Positions 58,191 to 64,000 of a DNA stretch of 64,000 nucleotides are shown in pieces. The position numbers and the translations under genes were made by a program. This stretch comes from Progne subis subis (lineage: Eukaryota > Chordata > Aves > Passeriformes > Hirundinidae), in the NCBI GenBank assembly GCA_022316685.1, contig JAKJHU010001358.1, positions 62,001 to 126,000 of the forward strand, in the 5' to 3' direction. The stretch's first letter is position 1. Each line of letters begins with the position of its first letter. The notes below the pieces were generated by a model, which ran no database searches, had not been told where the DNA came from, and saw only the letters and a list, made by a program, of their open reading frames with translations.

Positions 58191-60180
58191 GTGACCTTTC
58201 CAGGGTGTTATCCTTGCTCTCTCCTATGTCCTCGTTGTGATTCTGTCTTTACTATGTACTAGTGGTTATTGCTTTTATTAAGCAATGTAAAATTAGTCAT
58301 AACAAGATTCTGGATGCTACAACTTTAAATCCTGCCATATTTTTTTTCCCCTACAATTAATGGATTCCCCCTTTCCCTAGTCTCGTTCCACCCAGCTAAA
58401 TAAGGGATATGGAAATAAGGTCTGTGAGTTATTTTTGCTGGTGAAATAACAACTCAGTTTAAATATATTTATTGATGACATTAAAATGACAACACCATCT
58501 TAGTTTAATTATCACATAGTTCAGAGATAAAACACTCTTTTCTTGTTATATTTGGTGTAATTTTCATGACATCATCTGTCTTTTTTCATTTGCTTTTACT
58601 GTTTTCTTTTGCTAATTCATGCTATCTGAAGACTAGCATGTAAATCCTTGTTTCCCTTTCAGACTTGCTTGTTGTGGCCCCGATCCTTCAGTCGTGCTGT
58701 GGGCAGGCCCAGTGCTCTGTATGTGGTGAATCCACACATCCTGCACCTGCTGAAAGATCAGATGCATGCTGCCAGGCAGCCTCCACAACCCCCTCAAGAT
58801 CCTGGGGTTTTAGAAGATAAGCACATGTCAGGGCTAGCTCTGATAGGTGATGCTGTTTAGTGCCAGCTGCTGCTGAGGTTTTACCTGAAGCAGTGCTCTG
58901 GGTGATGCCACAGGCTCAGGAGCAGTTTCAGCACAGGGTCAGCCTGGCTCCTGCTCACAGCAGCAGCCCCAAGGTCAAACCATGGCCTGGCCTCTGTTCC
59001 CAGCAGTCAGGGCAGTCCAAACTCTTGATTGCCATGTATTTTCTCAGGTATTCTGTTTCACCATAAATACAATTTCATTTCCCTTAGAGCTGTTTGATTG
59101 CTTTGTGGTTTGTTTAGGATTTTTTTAGCAAGTTAAAGTGATTTGAATATTTTCTTCTTCCTCCACTTTTGAATGTTTCCCTGCTCCCCAAACCAGTCAA
59201 TATTAATCTGTCAATGATTTCTAGATTATCTGCTAAAAGGACAATTGAAATGTGACTTTTTTTACCACACTGCAGGTCACTGTTCTTCCTGAGCATTTGC
59301 CTTATTAGAATGTTATTTAAAATAATGTTTTAAAATTAAAGAAATTTTTAATTTAATTAAAGAAATGTTTTAAAAGACTTTAAAGAAAGAAAGGTTTGTA
59401 CTTGTCTGATTTCCCTGAAGTACTTAAGTACCACAAGGAGGTTCCATCTCTCCTCTGTCAGCTGTTTCCATGTTGCATCTCTTTGTCTTGCTTTTTGAAT
59501 ATCTTTCTCTTTGCTAATCTTCTGTTTTATCTCTTTTTCCCCTTTTCTCTCTCTGTAGCTTTTTTTAATCTGTCTTCGCCAGCTGCACTGTGTCTGAGGG
59601 AGAAGACTGCCACTTCTAGAAGAGTTTAAGGGTCTTATGTCTGGGGAGGGGGGAACAAATCTTTAGTGTTAGTGTCTTGGAAAGCAGATCTTTTACTGAC
59701 TTGCATGATATTTAAAACTGAAGTGTCTTGTAATTTGTGTGACAAGACAGGGTGATGCGGGGGGAACTGATGACCTGGAATTTTGAAGAGCGACAGAAAT
59801 GTCATGTTGGGACTAATGATGTAGCAAATACATTTTCAAACGTTGTTATGGGCATATGTTTTTTCTAATGTTGTCTTTAATAATATAAATGTCATGGGCT
59901 TCCCTGAGGGGTGAAGCCTAAGGAATATTTTCAATATGTTGTTTGATTGCTTTTGGAAACTGTGCATTCAGACTCAAAGTACAAACATGGTGCAACTTGC
60001 TCTATTGTCAGCCATGAAATATTTAATTTTATCAAAGAAATAAAGTAAGAACTGCGTGTTCTCACTGGTGTCCTCCTGTGTCTCACCATCCTGTTAAAAG
60101 AGCCCCAATGGCTGGTGGATGTGAGTCAAGTGGTACTTTCTCTTTCCTAACTCCACCGTTCCTCTTGTTCTTTAAAGTTA
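58190..60180 (+). other. SEPTIN6 3' region with alternative last exons
   Basis: Holds a second likely terminal exon at 59559 and a weak candidate at 58663 (after CCCTTTCAG; it would read a 20-odd residue tail to TGA). The remainder looks like intron or 3' UTR. Confidence 0.5.
59559..60062 (+). CDS. SEPTIN6: Probable alternative SEPTIN6 terminal exon (NFF tail)
   Basis: A very strong acceptor (TTCTCTCTCTGTAG, after a long C/T tract) at 59558 leads to CTTTTTTTAA. Spliced to exon 9 this completes an Asn codon and gives N-F-F-stop. An AATAAA at 60039-60044 follows in the ~500-nt 3' UTR. Alternative short tails are known for SEPTIN6; this one is inferred from splice signal, phase and poly(A) signal. 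Confidence 0.55.
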
Positions 60181-61500
60181 GGAGAAGCTGGCAGTGCCAG
60201 GGAGAGGCGATGCCGGGGCTGGTGTAAGGATGAATTCCATGCCCGCCGTGAGCGGGGTGCAGTGTCCCGGCGGTGCTGGAGCCGCCCGGGCACTGCTCGC
60301 CCCCCGTGCTGCCCTGCCCGCTCCCCGCATGCTCACCGAGCCACCGTCCCGTGCCGGCCTCGTTTCCTTTTTACAAATGCAAGTGCGTGAAAACGGCACC
60401 GCGTTCTGTATTTACACGGCAAACATTGAGGAACCAGCACTGTTCGGCCTGTTACCTTTCTAACTTTCATGTAAATTTTAAATAAAAAAAACGAAAGGCA
60501 GTGCGGCTGCTGTAGTGTGTGTGTGCTGCTCGCGGGGCCGGCGGCGCTGGGCCCGGCGTTCCGGGTATCTCCGAACGGTCACGGGGAAAGCCGAAGCCCG
60601 TTGAGGATGGCGGTTCCCGGCCCCGGGCAGCGCATCCCCGCGGGCAGGGCCGCCCTTGGGGGCCCGCAGCAAGGCCTGGGGCAAGGTCGGGCCCCGCGGA
60701 GAGATCCCCGGACTCCGGGGAGGGCGGACGGGGAGCGGGACCGGGAGCACCGTGGGGACCGGGGCTGCCTCAGGGACCGCTCCAGCCCCGCCCCTTCCGG
60801 CCTCGTCCTCTCCCCTCGGGCCCCGCTCCTTTCCCGCGCGTAGCAGCCGCCGCCAGGGGGCGCTGAGGCCCGCGGCTCCGGCCCCGCCATGGCGGCTGTT
60901 TCTCGCGGCGTCTCGCGTGATCTTGATGCGCAGCCACGTGACGCGGCGCCAGCCGGGCCGCGCCGTTCGGCCCCGCTCGAGTGACGGGAGCGGAACTGGG
61001 AGTGGGACCGGTACCGCGACGGTATTTGCGGGGCGAGACCAGCAGGCGAACGGGGTGGGGTGGGCAGGTGACGGGACAGTTGAGGCTGAGCTGCGGTGGC
61101 CCGCAGCGAGTCGCGGCCTCGTCCACACGTGGGGCCTGGTCCCGCCGTACGCGCCCGGGCCCGGTAAGTCCGCGCCCCTGGCGGGGTTCGGCCCCGCGGC
61201 CTTTGCTCACCATGCCGCCGCCGGCAGAGCCGCAGCCGGAGGCGGTGCCCGAGGCGGTGCTGGAGCAGTGGCGACAGTACAACGAGACGGACCAGCAATG
61301 GGCGCTGCGCCGCCGCTTCATCCTCCGCCACCTCCCCGCGTACCCCGGCGCCGCCATCGACCAGCTGGTGGCGCTTTCCTTGCTCTGGACTAACCACGTC
61401 TTGATGGGCTGCAGGTGAGGCTCGGGGGACACACCGGGCGGCAGGCGGTCTCTCGGCTCCCCGGGCCCGGCTCTCGCTGTCAGCCGGGGGTACCCCGCAG
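60180..61500 (+). promoter_or_regulatory. CpG island and NKRF promoter region
   Basis: GC- and CpG-rich stretch covering the NKRF first exon. Visible sites include a GCCATGGCGGC (YY1-type) motif near 60887 and a CACGTGAC E-box near 60935. No TATA box near the likely start. Long minus-strand ORFs here are composition shadows. The transcription start cannot be fixed. Confidence 0.7.
61212..61414 (+). CDS. NKRF: NKRF exon 1 (XTBD domain)
   Basis: ATG in a CACCATG context opens a 203-nt coding exon ending at a GTGAGG donor in phase 2. It encodes 67 residues of an XRN2-binding (XTBD) domain: VLEQWRQYNETDQQWALRRR, then FILRHLPAYPGAAIDQLVAL and WTNHVLMGC. NKRF is a nucleolar protein that represses NF-kB target genes and recruits XRN2 for rRNA processing. 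XTBD also occurs in CDKN2AIP and CDKN2AIPNL, but the position right after SEPTIN6 on the same strand fits NKRF. Later exons are beyond the window. Confidence 0.82.
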
Positions 61501-62864
61501 GACGGCGGGGGTCGGGGGTTCAGTAGAACGACCCGTGCTGCGAGCAGGAGTCAGGGTGAAAGTTTGAAGCCGGGACGGGAGCCCCCGCGAGGAGAAGGGG
61601 CGCAGGCTCCCGTCGTGGCCGAATCTCGGCCCCAGCTGCGTTTTAGAAAGTAGCCGCAGAAGAGCTGGGATAAAAGGGGTTGATGCAGGAGAACTGTCCC
61701 TGGCCAGTTTTGTTTGCTCGAATATGCCGGTGTTTGTACGTGGAGGGAAGCAAGCCACTGGAAAAGTTTATGTGTGTTTTGCAAGTAGTTCTTGATGTCC
61801 CGCCCCCAGGACTCGTTAAGCTTGTGGTGCTGTGCTGTGTCATTTAAGTGAGGAGTTTCCCTCTGAGCACAAAGCAGCCTTTACAGTCCCCTGAACGCTC
61901 AGCTTTTCTGCGAGAAATAATCATGGAGAATGGAAGGGGTATCCTTTCATCCAGCCCTACTATTGATAGCCAGGTTGCAGAGATCTGCAGAAACGTCATC
62001 CACGTTCCACTGACACCTTTGATGATGGGATTGTTTTTATCTGGATGGAAGCAGGTGCTTAACGATCAACTTCTGCAAACTGTGCAGTGACAGAGGAGCT
62101 TGTGAGCATTGATGGCACATGGATGGACTTTTAATAATGTTCCATCCCACAGCCTTGTGGGGGAGTACTTTGTGTCATCTCTACAGAGCAAAATCAATAT
62201 CTTTATTTAAAGATCTGCTTGTTTCCTTTTTTTTTCCCTGGGTCAAGTACTAAACTATTCTGCTCTGCAAGCACTGAAATTTAACATAGATTTAAAATAG
62301 TTTCAAATTCCAAATCTTGAGTAATATGTTAAAATTGAGAATGTCTTCTTCATATGGTCTGTATGGTCAGTCTTAATGTGTTTGTGTGCTTTCCTAATGG
62401 GGGACCTTCTCTGTGCCAGGGCTTTTGGGAATGGTGCAATAAACAGTTACAAGGTGCTGGTAATAGAAGTGAACAACTGTGTGGGAAGGTGCTAAATCCC
62501 AAAAACTGATGCAGTTTAAGCCTGTCAGTGCACATACTTTCTGTGATGGACTCCTTCACCTGCAACTCTCAGGGAAGATGAGATTTGGGCAGGATGCAGT
62601 CTGGGGCCATTATCAGTGAAGATGTTTTCCCAGAGCTGGTGTGCCTGTCTGGGAGCACTGCACAGGAACATACTGTACTGTTAAAACAGTTCTAGCTTTA
62701 CTTACAGTTGCCTGGGGAAGGAAGGGATCCACAGCATTCCCTGGAACTGCCTTTTGCTGTTTAGGAAGAGCTGTTGTTGATTTATCAAGTAAATAGCTTC
62801 AAAGTTTGAGGGATTTTTGTTGTTTTCCTAATGCTGATTTCTTGCCAGCTGAAGACAACCTGTT
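61415..62864 (+). other. NKRF intron 1, first part
   Basis: No exon continuing the XTBD domain is found here. Only short ORFs. Confidence 0.6.
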
Positions 62865-63009
62865 TGTCAGAGTAGTTCAGCTGGTTAGAGCAGGGTGCTG
62901 ATAATGACAATGTTGTAGGTTCAATCCCTGTATGGGTCATTCACTCAAGACTCAGGACTTGGACTCGATAATCCTTATAGGTCCCTTCCAACTCAGACTG
63001 TTCTGTGAA
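62865..63009 (+). mobile_element. tRNA(Ile)-CR1 SINE (TguSINE1-like)
   Basis: The head matches tRNA-Ile, with an A box (TAGTTCAGCTGG, 62873-62884) and a B box (GGTTCAATCCC, 62918-62928) for RNA polymerase III. The tail is CR1-like (GGTCCCTTCCAACTCAGACTG, ending TTCTGTG), as needed for mobilisation by CR1. This composite is the passerine TguSINE1 type. Confidence 0.85.
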
Positions 63010-63548
63010 GAACAGATCAGAGTCTTTGCTATGAAATCTGAGTGAGTGTTCTGCTGGGAAAGGATGTGGAGAGCATCCAGAAGACTTAGAAAACATGGTT
63101 TGTGAGGAAGGGGTTAAATAAAAGGCTTCATTTAATTTAGGCATGGATGAGAAAAGGTGCTCCTATTCCCAGATATGTTAAAGGTAGCTGAGAATGGGGA
63201 CAGTGGTGCAGGAAAGCATTATGCTCCAGAGCTACAGGAATCAGGGTAAGGGATAACCTATTAAAGTCACAGCAGGGAGACTTCAGTTGGGTACTGAAGG
63301 CACTGGGTTCCTCTGGCCAGATTAGACAAACGCATGTTGAGACTGGTTGATCGCCTCCCTGCCCTCAGCAGAAATATGAGCCCTAAAGGTCTCCATCTTT
63401 TGTGAAGAATGACAGGTGTCAAATCTGGCACTGTTCTTGCACCCTGCTGGAAAGGGACATTGTCCATCACAGGTAATGTCATCTTGTCCCTGTAAGCCAG
63501 AGAAAGATTCCCACTCTTCTCCCCTTTGGCTGTGAGAGGATGAGGGTA
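63010..63548 (+). other. NKRF intron 1, no gene seen
   Basis: Intronic sequence between the SINE and LTR F4; no recognisable feature. Confidence 0.5.
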
Positions 63549-64000
63549 TATCTTGGTTTGAAAGACAGGTGTCTGCCAACAAAGGACCTCTCTTGGAATG
63601 TAAAACATGAGCCCCTTCCCTCTGAATTATTATAACTTTGAAATTAAGGGGCTTTCAGGCAAATATATGGGGAAAGGAACAACAGTTCTTTACTGGTATG
63701 AATATGTAAAACAAGGCAAACAAACACCAGCAGCGGCAGCACCAAGGAACAGAACACAAACCCAGTGACAGCCTCTCTTGGCTGCAGTACCTTCCCTTGT
63801 GGTGCAGTTCTGGGCACAGCCGGCAGGGGCACTGCTGGCTCCTGGCTGGGCAGGGCGGTGCGATGGTTTCCCGGGGGTGGCAAACAAAATGTAACAGAAA
63901 TTGTGCAGCCCTAGCAGGAGCTTCAGGAATCAAGTGGACACAGAGTGCAGGATTTAAGTGTAGCGAAAAAGCCTGAGGCAGCGGCAGAAAACACTGGGGT
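63549..64000 (-). mobile_element. LTR F4, cut by the window end
   Basis: Starts TATCTTGGTTTGAAAGACAGG-like (terminal TG changed to TA) and follows LTRs F1-F3 for about 200 bp before diverging. Whether it is a solo LTR or part of a provirus cannot be seen. Confidence 0.7.

Noticed and set aside
58663..58860. Third SEPTIN6 terminal exon
   Set aside because: An acceptor-like CCCTTTCAG exists, but the in-phase tail is unlike any SEPTIN6 ending I know; too weak to call.
60478..61432. Minus-strand ORFs of 200-270 residues over the NKRF promoter
   Set aside because: CpG-island composition effect: Arg/Pro/Gly-rich, no domain, overlapping the NKRF exon.
62865..62940. tRNA-Ile gene
   Set aside because: A and B boxes are present, but the acceptor stem is degraded and a CR1 tail follows directly, so it is a SINE head.

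Overview
The window is nuclear DNA from a bird, most likely a songbird. Evidence: spliced vertebrate genes, CR1 3' tails ending in ATTCTATG-type repeats, a tRNA(Ile)-headed SINE with a CR1-like tail (the TguSINE1 type known from passerines), and many avian-type endogenous retroviruses (ERVs). One assembly gap of exactly 100 N lies at 17308-17407.

Host genes, all on +. SEPTIN6 runs from exon 2 (19637) to alternative last exons at 58081 and probably 59559; exon 1 was not found and is probably upstream. NKRF begins at 61212 in a CpG island with its XTBD-domain first exon. The order SEPTIN6-NKRF, same strand, matches human Xq24 read in reverse, which corresponds to chicken chromosome 4 / passerine 4A. 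SEPTIN6 exon 3 carries a 1-nt insertion just after the P-loop that brings a stop 27 nt later, so this copy is either a decaying gametolog/pseudogene or contains an assembly error.

Retroelements. 1-10193: gamma-like ERV A (env-pol-gag-PBS-5' LTR, minus strand), with two LTRs inserted in it. 10909-16843: solo LTRs, including a three-level nest. 17148-19144: LTR piece, gap, then class II ERV D gag and 5' LTR. 20.5-35.5 kb: SEPTIN6 exons 3-9 with solo LTRs in the introns. 35973-58080 is the 22-kb intron 9. It holds LTR-C2 (split by a solo LTR and by the rearranged gamma-like ERV B), solo LTR H, the young class II provirus ERV E (44901-54554, LTRs differing at 2 of 547 sites, intact env ORF) and one more solo LTR. 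60-64 kb: NKRF promoter and exon 1, a SINE and a truncated LTR.

Most insertions have recognisable target-site duplications (TSDs): 5 bp for families A, C, F and G; 6 bp for D, H and E; 4 bp for ERV B. Every element whose direction I can tell lies antisense to SEPTIN6. The most unusual objects are ERV B, whose two ends are both U5 termini; Cys-rich ORFs between pol and env in both gamma-like ERVs; and ERV E, which joins a class II gag-pro-pol (two -1 frameshift sites, dUTPase-like domain) to an alpharetrovirus-like env.
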